Shown one piece after another: positions 1 through 13,600 of a DNA stretch of 64,000 bases. The notes beneath the pieces are model-generated. The model worked only from the letters and a program-made list of their open reading frames with translations. It searched no databases and was not told the origin of the DNA. This DNA is from Lineus longissimus (lineage: Eukaryota; Nemertea; Pilidiophora; Heteronemertea; Lineidae). The translations under genes were made by a program, and so were the position numbers. Every line of letters begins with the position of its first letter. Positions within the stretch are counted from its first letter, which is position 1. The DNA lies in contig NC_088323.1 in NCBI RefSeq assembly GCF_910592395.1, forward strand, positions 5,640,001 to 5,704,000, read 5' to 3'.

Positions 1-2557
1 ATGAGTAGCAATACATAATTCAAGGTATAGGGTTAATACCAATACCCTCTCTATTAACCATATACATTATACGAGCCTTCTCCTCCAATTATCTGCCATC
101 AAACCCTTCCCATAATGCATCTATCAGCTGTCGCATTATTTTCACCCTGTGCCGTAAGCGACTCCACGTCCCTAAAGTACGACCCATGTCAATGTTAATA
201 TTTTGGTCCCCTAATTAAGCCATATTACCCATAATGCCCTGGGCTCGTTTCTGTCAGCCGCAGATTTGCAATCGTTCTACCACATGTTTTTGCCATCGAT
301 TTAATTCTCGTAAAAAATCCTTCCCTTTGGTGCAATTTTGAAATTGATTCTGGTTGGAACGGGAATTACAGATCATACTAAGTTTTAACAGTTTAACCCT
401 GAAGAGTCAGCTCACCCACTGCTGCTGCAACTGTAAGTGCTTAGCCAGTAGGCAGTTTGTGTCCTGTGTTCAACAAGCTGGTAGAATTGATCGTTGCTGC
501 AACTCATGATAAATATGAAACGTTGCGACAACCGGTTTTACCTGCAGACAAGTGATCTTCGTCTTGCTTACTGCAGGTCATAGTGATAAAGATCTCTTGT
601 TTGCAGAGTACTTGATTGATATTGTATGTGTTTTATCTTCGACAGTAATGTTGTTTTCAATGACCTTTTAATTTAGTCGAATATTAGCGGACAGACAGAG
701 TGACGTTGTGTGGTGGGGTGCTGCCACCTGTTACCTAAAATCTAAGGATCTTGGGTGTACGTTCTATACCAGTAATAACCAGCAACTCTACTGGGAACAG
801 AAATAGGTGATATAGCAGCCTGTCAAAATCACAAAAAATACAGAGGCACAATGTATAGACCCCCTCCCCCTTATCGCTACTCGCTTATGACTAGAAATTG
901 ACTTGATTACGATTCATGTCATACACTCATTCCGTGTTCCATTCTCTGTTTGCCTACGATTGGCCGTTGTTAGCAGAGGCCAGGTGTATCCACGGCAAAT
1001 GATTCACCCCCTAATTGAAGATCCTAGCGACATGGCGGCGTGTAATTTACGTTGTGAGTTGTCGTGTGATCAAAGTCATCGGATTGGGTGGGGATGCTGA
1101 ACTACCTAGGTTGAAGACTTTTCCAATAGTCCGTCACGATCATCCATCTTTGTGTCTGGGTTTACGACGAGGGGTCCTCACTTAAAGCCAATTGCTGATT
1201 GGCTGGGAGGAATGTATGATGATTCTCATGTTTCTCAGCATTGCTGTAAATGCCAGATTTTCACGGACGTTTTATTTTTGCTGATTCAGCAAAATAAATT
1301 TGATCATGAGAAATTATTATTTGTTTGGAAAAACCGAAAAAGTTACTGGGTGTTAAAAAAACATTAGCAATATTGAAATAGATTGGAGATGGGAGATACT
1401 CGGAATGGTTGCAGCTGATTCACCAGGGTGATTTTTGAGTTGTTCATCATGGAAGTAAGATAAACTCGAATGAAAATCAGGAACATACTTTAAGATTCAG
1501 ATTCAAATTTCTAGATAATTTTTATCTGCGCAGCAGGTTACCTTTAACACTTTAACATTAAGAATGACAAAATAACAGGATTGTAAAATATTTCAGTAAT
1601 AAGCTTCGTCTGAGCGAATAATGTTTTCTCAGATGTATTTTAAAAACCCTTAAAATTTTGATGACGGCACTGTCAAAGTACACCATGCTTTGTGGATCTC
1701 AGATCGGGGTGTAGGTTTTCTGGAATATGTTCAGCAATTAAGCTAACGATGGCAAACAAGAACTGAATCAAGAATGGTCTTTGGATGAGAATAGGCACAG
1801 TATGTATCTGTTTTCCCATTCGCTGCCAACCTCACCTGAACCTCCAGGAAACACGACACCGATTTCAGACCGACCTTTGCCCGGATTGTCATGTCGGCCC
1901 TGGCAGACCCTGTCAAGCAAATTATCTTGCGGAACCTAATTATTTCCGGCAGTGGCATAACTCACGCTAAGAGTAAAGCAAAAATGAAATACAGTGATTT
2001 ATTGTGATGCATAGGGACATTAAATGTTTAAATCTTTCGGCCGAAGTCTAATGCTGAGTCCAGGAGGATACTGGAAGTGCACAGAGATTGAGTTCTTACA
2101 GCAGTGAAGAGGTGTAAAACAACAAGTCCACAACAAGCTAATAAATGTGTGAACGCAACTCAGGTATGCAGACGCGACAGACTTTCGGTGTTCTCCAGGC
2201 AATGCAGTGATACGCAATACCAACTAGGTTCGCTTCAAAAAGAAGGCAAAGAAGAAGAATGTTTTCAGATGACCAACTCTAAAAGTGATGTGAAAATGGG
2301 AACTTGGTGCAGCTGATTTACAAACGCAGGCCCCAAACCTTGCCATGAAAGAGAATTGATATTTTATCAGGTCCAAACAGCCTTCAGGTTGGTTGTGATG
2401 CGGTGTTTTTCATCGTTGCTTGTACAAAGCGTCAAAGAATATCTTTTGATGTCTATTTTCTTGTCGAATAAAGAGCATTGGATTGGCCAGAGGCAAAGAA
2501 TGACGTCGCACAAGGTTGGGAACGCTTCAGATGTTGACTCAGGGTATTCCTGAATTG

Positions 2558-2742
2558 GATGGTTTTCCATACAGTTGTGATTGGTTGGTTTTCTTCATTG
2601 TGTTACTGAAAAGGATGGTTTTCCATACAGTTCAGAATGGATGATAATGTTTTGTTCTTCTTGAAAAAGATGGTTTTCCATACAGTTAAATTTGGGTGGT
2701 AATTTCTGGTTCTTCTTGGAAAGGATGAGTTTCCATACAGTT
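2558..2742 (+). repeat. Tandem repeat, about 55-bp period, 4 units
   Basis: gatggttttccatacagtt recurs at 2558, 2613, 2669 and 2724; the spacers are less conserved (ttcttcttgaaaa). Confidence 0.75.
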
Positions 2743-3132
2743 GACTTCGGTGTAGTGTTTCGTCCACTACATGGTAAAAAAGGTATTTATGTTGCCATGA
2801 AATGAGATGTTCACCTGCTGCTGCCGTTTCTTGGTCAGGCCAATTTTGTCCGTATTTGACATGTAGCAAAAACCTATTACCTCAAATAGGTTTCTGCTTG
2901 TGGTCAGATGATAGACTAAGTATTCCATCACAGATGACCCCCAGACCATGTTGTCATCATCTGGTAATAATCCATCCACAAATCCAACACAGGCTCAGCT
3001 CTGCACGCCGGCCAACTAATCGTGAACTTCTTCTTGGGCCACACGAACATGGTTCAATTAGCCATGTCAGCCAAAAGCATTACACATTTTCCTCAATCCG
3101 GCACCACACGGACCAAGGTTCCACTTTTATAA

Positions 3133-3366
3133 TTACCCATGTTTACCGACGCTGGTGTCAAGCAGAGAGAGGCAGCAGCCATTTACCGCATCTGCTTGTT
3201 TCAGAATCTCCTTCATTACCGCCAAATGCTTTTCCGCCGTCTTGCTGACGAAGCCAATATCGTGCAGCGCGAGTTTTGCAAACGTGGTCATTAGGCCACA
3301 TGACTTACGGAACCCCTTAGTTATTGCCGTGAAAACCTGACGCCTTTCGTTACTTATTGTCGTCAT
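3133..3366 (-). CDS. Unrecognised 77-residue ORF with coding-like composition
   Basis: The ORF starts with ATG after an in-frame TAA and ends at TAA. Codon use is more GC-rich than its surroundings. The product is a plausible helical, lysine-rich peptide (KTAEKHLAVMKEILKQADAV, then a CC pair). There is a possible donor GTCG|GTAAAC inside its last codons. It does not resemble the expected next PTPRN exon. It could be an exon of an unknown gene, a transposon fragment, or chance. Confidence 0.25.
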   Translation of the reverse strand: MTTISNERRQVFTAITKGFRKSCGLMTTFAKLALHDIGFVSKTAEKHLAVMKEILKQADAVNGCCLSLLDTSVGKHG

Positions 3367-3651
3367 TTGCGGTGTAGTTTAATGAGAGAGGAATGAGGTT
3401 TGTCAGGCAAGCCCAGCTTGAGGTGCCAGTGTTGAAGGAAGCTATCCACAGGTGACGGATGCAAAGCTAAAAGTACAACAACTTCTTCTTGTTCTTCAGC
3501 TTTTGATTGCACTTGAAGGTATACCCCCTTCAAGGTGGGATGAGAGTTTTTACATAAGCACCAGACTGTTTATTGGCCAAGTGGTTGAGTTACAGTTCAT
3601 TGCAAACTTCTCACGTTTCACTTGATTAAGTCTTTCGTTTGCCCTTGCCAT

Positions 3652-3794
3652 TTGATGGCTGAAGACAACCATGAATTCAAATTCCTTGAAACGCGCTGAT
3701 TTATCGAGAAATACAATCTTGGGTTCCTTTGATGGAACTGCGGCCCTATTGCATGGCAGCCAGCAGTGTTAACCACTAGACTATGAGGCTCCTG
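3652..3794 (-). mobile_element. tRNA-derived SINE, minus copy of the same family as 46.8 kb
   Basis: On the minus strand: GAGCCTCATAGTCTAGTGGTT then GCCGCAGTTCCATC and TGTATTTCTCGATAAATCAG followed by GAATTTGAATTC. The same order of segments occurs at 46.82-46.94 kb (gagccccatag..., cgtatttctggatgactcgg, caaattcc). It is truncated before the 3' core. Confidence 0.45.
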
Positions 3795-6744
3795 TAAAGA
3801 AGTACTACAGTTATAATCCAACTATGTTCGAAATTCAACAACAGTTTTCTCTGCCTTTAAAGATATGAAAGTACAGCCTGAATCTTCATCAATATAAGTG
3901 TCCAATTACAGAGGGAGGGGGCTTGAATACAAGTCTGGTGAGGCCCCCTACCCACGAAGGTAAACTTTCTTAAGTGATGACTCTGAACTTTGATCGTGTG
4001 TTTTATTTCATAATTCCATGTTGAATAGAAGTTTTCACTTTCACACAGGATATTATCTGATCAACTTCAAGGTTAGACATGTATTTATAAATGGCAGTAT
4101 CTTAAACCACATACAACATGTGACGTTCCACCTACATTGCCCTGTGAAAATGTGATGATACTTGGCATACTTTTGGGTCGTAATTCAAGATTATAAGAGA
4201 TCAATAGAGACTGCTATTATGAACCGTTTGGCGTGGCCTATTTGCAGTATCTACCAAGTCAAGATCAAGCTTCACCCACGCTAGATAATGCAGGGATTAA
4301 GAAATGATGAAAGCAGTTTTGCACGACTATTGTCATATTTTAAAGTGAATTTTGCACGACTAATTTTTTAGCCCACTTTTACATTTTCACCACCCACAAA
4401 AATGTAACATCCTATTTCCTGTTGCATGGCCCACCTATAACTTATGGAGGCCCAACAAGTACAAATCTTCCAATAACAATCTAATAATCTACGATAAAAG
4501 ATCCTGTAAAAAAAAGATGAAAGAAGAATAACAAGACCTTTGAGAGCAAATGTTGCAACCGTGGACGAGAGACGCCCACCTCCAGTCCTTGATGTGCGTT
4601 GTATTGGCTATATAAAGATGGATGGTCAGCGAGCCATTTTACGCCCTGCCGAGTGCGAAAGAATTATAGCCCTATATCCATCGATTTTGATTTGTCGTAA
4701 TGGTGGAGTGGATTGGCGGGATTGGTTTTGGGCCGATCGATCAATAAGACGTTTGGTTCTCTTGTTCGTTTGCTTGTTTCCTGTAGTAGCAATCTGAATA
4801 TTTTTTGGCTGTGAGCTTCCAGGAAATAATTTCTCGTCTTCCTTTGCGTTTTTCCCTGCCAATGAAAGTTCTTGTATTGCTTGGTTATGTGCTCTCTGCA
4901 TATTGTCAGGGCATGTCCCCTTCCTGGGTAATCTAAATCAGATTGACTCCAGTTCAACCCTCTGCCGACATTGAGATAGCGATAGCGATATTGAGATAGG
5001 CCTATTCTTTCAAACAAGACATTACCATCAATTACTTCGTGATTGCATCTATATACACTTTGTTCGATAGTTCAGGTTGATGTCAAACCTTTTCCTCTCC
5101 CCCAGCTCCTTTGATCTGTTTGATTATGATAGTGCTTGCACCTCTATACACTTTATTCGGTATCAACCAAGTTGACAGTGAACCTTGACGTCTTTCTAAT
5201 CAAGGCTTTTCTATCATCAACTTTAAAATGCACTTATAGGAGAGATTGTGATATTTGGCCAATGATGTCAAAGTTGATGTCAATACCTTTTTCTTTTTTG
5301 ATTCTTTGATTACAATAGTTCTGTACAATAATCGATTCATCATTCTCTGACCAGCGAAGCGAGCGTGGGGTGATGTTGCCCTTCGAATGATTGTATTACG
5401 CATGGCGAGTCGTCAACCGATGAACAGTGTGTATCTTCCGCTCGGGCAAACTCGTACCCAATCGGTGGGAAAACCATGCCCAGACGCCGAAGAATCAAAA
5501 TGGGAAAAAAAGCAAAGGTCGGGCGCACAGGGCATTATTTTTTACGTCGGTAAACAGATTTCTTTCATGAGGTTGGTTGGTGATGAAAGCTGTAGTGTTC
5601 GGTCAGAATATGAATTAATCCCATGTGTGACCTGCGTCTTGATGAGCATAGACTATGAGAAGAGGAGATGGATTTTGGATGGGTAATCTTTGAACTCAGT
5701 GTTTGGCTCTTTTGCCTGTTTAGCAATGCACATGTCCATCAGCAATGACCCTAGCCAGTTGTTGACCATTATATGATAATTGAAGCCGGTCGCAACACCA
5801 AACATCCTGGTTCACTGGGTGCTAAAGCATTAGTCTATGAATAATTATTTTAATAATCTTTGAAAGCTTTTTTAAAAATAATGTGTTGATAAATACCTAT
5901 TTGATATGTTCCCCGTCAAACATATCAATGCATAATACAAGAATGAAACCCCTAAGGTGGTTTTTACCACCATCTCTCATCACAACACTCTAAAACCTTT
6001 TATCTCTGTCAGCTAATCAAAGATACTGTAATTAATCCGAAAACACATCAGATCATCGTATCGTAATGCAACTGATTGGAGGGTGTCAATATATTGTTGC
6101 TAAAGTGAAAGTTATTTAGTCCTTTGATGAAAATATTGGATTTTTTCTTAACCCTTTGTGTGCAAATCAAAGAAAATATTTGGACTACAGGAATTTTTTC
6201 TCGGCAGGAGAGGGACGGCGGTGTTGGAAGGAGGTCATTTTGGTTGTTTTTCAATAAAAAAACTAATGGTGTTAAAGCTGTTAATTTTCTTTTGACACGG
6301 TAAGCTCGGGTCTGAATGGGGTGTTGGTTCGGCCATGAAAGTGTTGATATGAAAAGACATTAGGCATGTTAGATACAACCTCTAACATGTTTAACCCTTT
6401 CTTGTGCCAATGAAAACATTCGTAAGTTCAAAATCCTCAAAATCAAAAGTGCAGCCTGCTACATTCATAACGTCTGTAGAGCAAAAATCAAAAGGATCAT
6501 TCGACATTTCTTTTAATCCGACTTTACCCGTTCCTCCCATCCATCTGATTTCCCAGATAGGTTTTGTTCATCTGCCAGATGTTTTCGGTCTTGTTGTTCC
6601 CATAATGCTTTTAGCGGGAAACTCTTTCTGATTCTAAGCATGCACTGCTCATTGAGAGCATGCTGCACTTTTTGTCTGGCTACCAAACTACGCCTGATGT
6701 ACCCCGACCAAAAGTTGCTTAGGTCGGGAGGTGAGAAAGCACTT

Positions 6745-6860
6745 AAGTTGCTGTGGTCTAGTTCCTCTAGTCAACTTGTGGTCAAGAGGTCCCAGAGTCG
6801 AACACCACAGTCGCTGCGAGACTCAAGTCAGGCCACTTTGTCTTGTATGCCTTACTTCAT
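6745..6860 (+). mobile_element. tRNA-like sequence, probably a SINE head
   Basis: tggtctagttcctctagtc and agagtcgaacacc sit at A-box/B-box spacing. No cloverleaf with a good acceptor stem was found. Confidence 0.3.
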
Positions 6861-9800
6861 CCAGCTGTATAAATAACCCAGATATCACAAATATCAAATC
6901 TTATTTGCTTAAAAAGTCTTAGATAATTTGAATGAGAATGTCTAGAGTCACCTAGAAAATCAAAAAATATAAAGAATTTTCTGACATTGGATGAATATAG
7001 TCAGTTTTTCACTAAAATCTTTTGCGATATTTTGAGAATTATCATGAAACTAGCGACGATCATATCCAAATTTCACTTGAACACTCATCAGTTTATGTAT
7101 CTATCTTGGCTGATAAAAATTTTCAGTTTGATATCATCTACCATTAGCGAATGCTGACCACTTCAAAAATACCTGGATACCAAGCTTCAGGTGACCTTAA
7201 GCCTTATGCATGTGTAAACATTAACAACCTGCTAGTCCTGGAGCCAAGGCCACTTTTTCACCTCAGAGCAAGATTTTTGATGTTTTTTGGCCAAAGTCTG
7301 GAAAACGATGAAGATATAGGAATTTTGAGCTGCATTTTGGTTTGCATAATGTTTGCACCATAAGAAATGCAATTATGGTATTTTTGTTTAATTTCAATGA
7401 TTCTTCTTCTTAATAATAATAATAAGAAGGCATATCTAATCCTACCATAGAACTACACTCGCTCGCCAATGCCCGCATCTCTGATCGCGAATAATCTCCA
7501 CAGGTAGGAGAGTAACGCCTGACAGGCTCCGAGCCACTACCTAATGTCAACGGCATCACCCCAAGCGACATCAGAAGACAATACAGTTACCATGGCAACC
7601 ACACCACTCTATAAGACAATTACGCGACAGAGACTCTGTCACTTCTTCACCCCAACTCCTCTGATTGGTTTCATTCCAAATCCTGGCCAGGCTGTGCAGT
7701 TTAATTAGCTTGCTGTGACGAAAACAATCCGAGTTTAATGAGTGGGTGAGAATTAAGCAACAGGCAATGTGAAGTGCTAATGAGAGAGGGAGATTTAAGT
7801 GCCTAGACTAGTTGAATTGCATGCCTGTCAAACTGCTGTTGAAAGTTCAAGGTCAAATAGAGGTCAAGGTGATGTCCCAAGAGAAATTAGGTCAAGGGTA
7901 TAAAAACCTCTTATAATTTGAAGTTGTAGTCATTTTGAAGTTTCCAAGTCAATTCCAAGGCCGCAGATTCGCCGCCAGAATGGTCAAATGTGATAGGTTG
8001 TTGTGGTTCTGTTCTGTTCTTAGATCTTGACGGACGATCTTTGACCTAGTCCGTGAGCTTTGGGACCAAATACAAGAACAAATGCAAACAAATTCGAACC
8101 AACATTCATGATTCTTTTCTTCTCAAAATCGGTAGCAAGGGGTTCACAATGGTCAATAGACTGAGGTAATCTGGCCACGGCCGCGACCCAGGTGATCGGC
8201 CGGATCAACAGACATGATTATTTACCCGTCGCCTACAATCCGTCTTTTTGCAAGGAGCATGCTGGGATAGATGCATGACCGAATCAATTGCGTTCATTAT
8301 TTGGCTCGGCATGGAATAAAGGGAGGCCTGCAATTTGCAAGTTGACAAAAAGTTTCCGAGGAAATCGCATAAGAACTTGGTCCCATTCGCCACTGTACTC
8401 AAGCAGCAATATTGGGATGCCTGACGATCAGGTATTGACCAATCAGAAGAGAGCTATCATACTTGTTCGGCACATACAGCATGGCTATGATCATATACAG
8501 GGGTTTTGATTGGTCAAAACCTGTCACCTGACAGGAAGTCCTACATGATTTCTGCTTGAGGAAGGAGGTGACTACTCTAGAATTTATAAAGGGGTAATTT
8601 ACCTACTTTTGCCAAAACTGCCTCTGTGTATTGGCTAAGTGGTCAGTCCAAGAACAGTTACAGAGCGCAGTTGTTGACATTGTGAGCGTGCCACACTAAT
8701 CTGGCTCTAGTTTAAAAGTAGGAGGAAGAACATAGACAATCTTCGAGTGGCTATAAGAAGACTTAGAGGATTGAAGTTCAAAAAGTGCTTTGGAAAAGAC
8801 CTTGGATTGGCATTATAATCCAGTGAAAACAAGCTACAGGCAGTGCTCCTGGACTGATCTGGCAATCAGTCCAAGGGTTAACCTAACATCGGCAACCCAC
8901 CCATGTGTCACAAGCACCTGCCAAGACAAACCCTTGTAATCTAAATCTATAGTGGATTCCATTAAACATTGTTGTTTCAGTCGGGGCATTTGAATTCTAT
9001 CCTCGGGAATTATCTGTCAGCTGGTCGATATGGTACAATCAGATGGTTTGGGGCACCTTACAACCATTCTTGCGACCTTTAACCCCTCTTGTGACTCAAC
9101 CATTCTCGCCACAAAATCAACCATACTTGTGACTTTTGACCATTTTTGAGACGCAACCATACTTGCAAATCTCATCCTAACAGCCAACCAGGTTTATTGG
9201 ACCAAAAATTAATAGAAGCAAACTCTGCAGCCATTAGCGAAGAGAAGGCAACCCCCTCCCCCATCCGTACTTGACAAGTCAACAGGTCAATCAAAGCAAT
9301 AACGTTGAAAGGGGTCATTATTAGGAATAAATGAGGCGATTTTGATCTGAAGTCTTACGTTTGCAACCAATATAATATTTAATATCAAGGAAAGTTAGAC
9401 CACCATCTAAGGGATCGTGCGGCCGCTGGACAATGTCAGTGCTAATCTAATCAGAGATGACCCGTAATCTCTCATGCAGACCTTATTAGCCAATCAGAGG
9501 CCTAACAACACTTCATATGCGGAGAAATAATTTGATTTTCGTTACAAAGGAATCAAACTTTCATGGGGAGTTACGTCCCTAATTCTCGCGACATGAAAGA
9601 CGGAATTAATATGACGTTCCCCGCGGGTGGTCGGGCGAGATTTCCACAGGGGATAGGTGTCGGTATTAATATCCCTCGCCAAGACTGGAGATGGGTTTCA
9701 TGTGGACACGTCTTGGTGCACATAAGGTTCACAGTATGATCCCAAGGTTGAGTTAAGTGTTGAGGCACGGAGGAAACCTGAGCTGCGTACCATGCAAGGA

Positions 9801-10014
9801 GTTCAAGGAATACTGCAAGCAGAAATCCTGGCTGTGGTTATTCTATTGAAATGTCAGCTCTTCAATATAGGTTCTTAAGTAGTGCTATAAACTGTACAGG
9901 TACTCTCTCTGTCTCAAAGCACTTTCTATGCATTCCGTAGCCTGAACAAGAAGCCTTTCCGTAGAAACCAAGGGTGCACATACTGCCCTTCATGTATGTG
10001 CACATACTGCCCTA

Positions 10015-10112
10015 CTTGTATTGGCCATTTCAAAGTCCCAAGTGACACTGCCCGAGCTTTAAATCCATGACCCTTTGATCAGATGCTCTAGTACTGTGCC
10101 ACCGGGCTTCCA
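10015..10112 (-). mobile_element. tRNA-derived SINE head, minus strand
   Basis: The minus strand reads GGTGGCACAGTACTAGAGCA (A-box), GGTCATGGATTTAAAGCTC (B-box-like), then CAGTGTCACTTGGGACTTTG. It is degenerate at the B-box. Confidence 0.4.
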
Positions 10113-10601
10113 AATTCTGCGTGACGAAGATCTGGCATGAACACTGGACTGAAAAATTTGCATTATTTTATCGTGGACCAACTAGAGTGCAATCAATTAT
10201 CCAACATCCTCCTACAAATCCATCATAAGTGGAAGCAGGGAAAAACAGCTCGTAATGTTGCTTGAAGTAGGGAAAGAGGGAATTCTTTAGAGCCCGAAAC
10301 TCGAGGGGATATCTTTTTCGATAAAAGATTTTTGACAAAACTTTTCCTGTGCTGATTAGGTGCAAACCGAGAAATCTTTGCAGTGAATGATGCTACTGTA
10401 GTACTGGAACTCCTTTTTCTTTATGGTGAAATTACTATTGCGGGGGCTTCTTTGCACATGGCTTGACTGTGTGGGGGTATTGGCATGTCAAAACAATACG
10501 AGGGAGAAGAAATGTTATTGCCAATAGTCCTCATAATATGACTCAGCCAAATTTGTACGAAATGGCCGCCGGTCACTAAACCAATAACTAACTTTGCTTA
10601 C

Positions 10602-10687
10602 CTTTTTCAGCTCGGGCAGCGACCACTGATCCGTTGACATTTAACGAGTTCGGGTTCACACGGAATGTTACTGTGTTTCCTTCGATT
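10602..10687 (-). CDS. PTPRN: PTPRN exon 10: mature ectodomain strand region
   Basis: This 86-base exon has acceptor cttatttttcag and donor AAAAG|GTAAGC, entering in phase 2 and leaving in phase 1. It encodes residues 548-575, beginning IEGNTVTFRVNPNSLNV and ending AARAEK. Vertebrate IA-2 has VVGPALTFRIRHNEQNLSL...TQQAG at the same place. It is separated from exon 9 by a 13.9-kb intron. The next exon, expected to start with a segment like LVKSELEAQTG, was looked for at 1-10600 on the minus strand and not found. Confidence 0.88.
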
Positions 10688-13600
10688 CTGAAAAATAAGA
10701 CAAATAGATTCTACATATGTAATATAAATTGGTGTCGACTGAGAACAGTGTAGTGATTTGCACACAAACTTGGCTGAAGTTTGATAATCTGACTCAATGC
10801 AGGTCTCGGTACTAATGTAGAAACATGAGTGGGAGGATGGAGCTCAAATGCCTGCCAAAACCTGAGGACCTTTGGCAGTAGGTTTGGTCCAGAATTCAAG
10901 CTACCTGATGGTGTAGATTTAAGAACAGAGACCCATCAGTGCAGTGTTAATATCACAAAATTTTACAAGTTCTCAACACAAAATTTACTGAAAATTCTAT
11001 TTGGTCTGGCGATGGCTTCATTCCATCGAATTCAACAGGGCATGGGCAATTCAATGGCGCCATCTATTAATGGCGGCATGTCTATAACTCGATTGAGAAA
11101 TCGAGACTGTTGGCGGAAAAACAAGACCCTGCAACATTGCAGTTAAAGTACTCGACACCACAGAGTGCCTCTGCCGAGGTCATTTGCATAATGCACAAAA
11201 ATAAAATGATGCCCTTGAATTAGTTGACGATTAACAGCAGCTTAGCAGAAAGAATACAGAAGCCTTCATCCCGCAAATGCATCTTTTTGTTGCACAAGTG
11301 TCGTCTTCTACGAAAAACATAAAGAAACCCACTGCTGGCAACTAATGCTGCCGCACCGACAACAACAACGACGACCGTCGATATTAACTAAGCCCCAAAG
11401 TACGGAGCAGCCATCTTTGAACACGGGAAACCTTTCAAAAGATCAAAGCCCGATTCTGGATTGATTTATGTATATTTCCTGCACTTGTGAGGCTTTGCCT
11501 TTGGTAGCTCGGAGATAGCGCGGCGTTTCTCCCATGATGCCCGGCTCAGCGCCGTCATTACCAATGTACGGCTTCCTGTAATGGGCAAAAGGACCAAATT
11601 GGGTATTTTTATCATAGGATTGATAATCACACTTCCAATGATGAAACCATTGACTTTAGCAAAATTTCCCGCATGATTACTTTATTTTTCTGTACTATTG
11701 ATCAGCTATCTGTGCTATTAGTTCAGATGTTCCTGATGGCAGTATTAAAGAGAACTTGGGAGAAAATTCTGATGGCTGATGCATCCATTTTTTTCCATAT
11801 CCTGCACTGGTTATGAACAATTATCTACAAAGATGTTCAAAGCAAAAATATTCTGGGGAATACTTTTAGAACATGGTTATTTAGGGTTCTTTTCAAACTT
11901 TCCACACCTAAAAGCTATTTCGTAAAAACGAAAGGGCTTTGGCAAAAACGAAATCACTCAGAGGCCCCTTCATTTGGGTCGAAACTGCTGTCACCATGTA
12001 TTCTATACACAAAGTATGAAAGATAACCCTCCGAAGTGGTGATGACTAGACCTCAATGACACTTCCCAAAGAAATAGTCATGGAAGGCTCGGAAATGGCC
12101 TTTTAGGATTTTTTACGGTGCAGCTCGGACATGGATGGAAACCACTGTCAATCTAAAGGAAAAGGAATTTGAAAGGCAACTTGCAAAGTTGGACCTCAAC
12201 GAAAGAAGAAAGAATTCCCAAAAGAATTTCCATCGAATGGCAGTTTTTTTCTTCTCAAAATAGGCATGAAAGTCGGTTCTTGACTATCAATGAGTAAAGA
12301 TGATGATGATGATGATTATGATGATGTGACGACTTTCGCTGGGATTTTTTTCAACACGTTCAAGGAAGACTATAGCTTTTTTGGTGCAGTGAAAACTGCT
12401 TTGGAAAAGTTCGCTTCATGAAAACATCCTTCAACTTTAAAACTAACAAGACTTTTCCAACATTACCAAAACAAATTTTTATTTTGCAAAGCTTAATTTT
12501 TGGGTGTACAAAGGTGTTTTGTGGTTTTTGCAGCAGTTTATAATCCCAAACATACAGAATTTACCCAGCATTGACCAGAACCAACCAAGAGTTCACAACA
12601 TGACGCTTTCCAATCAAACTGATAAATAATTTCGTAAAATTGACTCATCATCTCAGCGCAAACCTTCCGCAAATGTTAGACACACTCTGAAATCATTAAG
12701 ACGAAATTAATGGGTTTGACGTGAATACTTCATATCGTTTTGGCATCCGCCGTGTATGACCTTGGAACGCCACATGTGACCTTGACACGGCGCCGATCAG
12801 GATTGAATGAGTTGACAGATGTTAATGCGAGGTGATGAGAGGTTTTGAAAGGGTCAGGCCAGATTTCATCAAGTGATGTGTGTTCAGGCCGTCAATTTTC
12901 ATCAGCCGGAAAGTTCTTACGTGCTTGGCTTGGAAGAAGTATTTTAAAATCAGTTCATGAAGTAGCCTCTACTGGGTATCTTGGTAAAGGCCAGTTCGGT
13001 ACTCAACAACCAGCTGGACTTTGTGGTCAGAGAGTTTCTCTATGGAGGGCAGCTCGGAGAGTAGATCAGAAAATGTATCTGAGCTTTCTGCCAGGGTCAG
13101 TACCAAAGCACTTTACAACAACAGTTCTGAGTGTAGGTCCCCACCGAGATGTTTGGGGGTTTCAGTGATAGACCATGCCTTTTTATTTTTGCGACTCATG
13201 AATATTTTCATAAAAACAAAGTTTTCACACTTTGTACTTAGATGAAATACAAAGTTTCCTTTGGTTTTTCAAATGAAAAATTACTTTTTGGGTAATTTCT
13301 TGTTCGCGAAATCTGGAAAAAGATTGCGTCGAATTGTCCAAATGTGAGTTCTGAATGTGAAATTAAGTGAGGCATTGATCTATAATAGAGCTGAGTAGGT
13401 CCAGCAGTTACAAACATAACTCGGTTCTTTTTCTTTAAGGGTATATCTTTTAGATCTGCCTTCTTTGAATAATAAATCCACTTAAAACGTCACCAAGTTT
13501 CATGCCTTTTCATTCATTATACAAGACACATCAGAAATCACAGAATTTTCTGTCTTTACTGAGGAATATATCAACGCAGCATGATTAATTCTAAAATCCA

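Larger units (their letters stand above)
1..10601. other. Part of PTPRN intron 10 or beyond; no recognised gene
   Basis: Apart from the listed repeats and the ORF at 3133-3366, nothing recognisable was seen. There is a (TAA)n/(AAT)n run near 7418-7432 flanked by cttctt/aagaag. Degenerate caaccat(t/a)cttg(c/t)gac phrases lie at 9060-9175, and a short duplication of tgtgcacatactgccct at 9975-10015. An X-box-like GTTACCATGGCAAC lies at 7586-7599. The next PTPRN exon could be hidden here but was not found. Confidence 0.5.

Noticed and set aside
3133-3366. Candidate for PTPRN exon 11
   Set aside because: The next exon should enter in phase 1 and resemble LVKSELEAQTG or a membrane span; this ORF does neither.
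12845-13168. 107-codon plus ORF
   Set aside because: No domain, no splice signals that link it to anything, and unremarkable composition.
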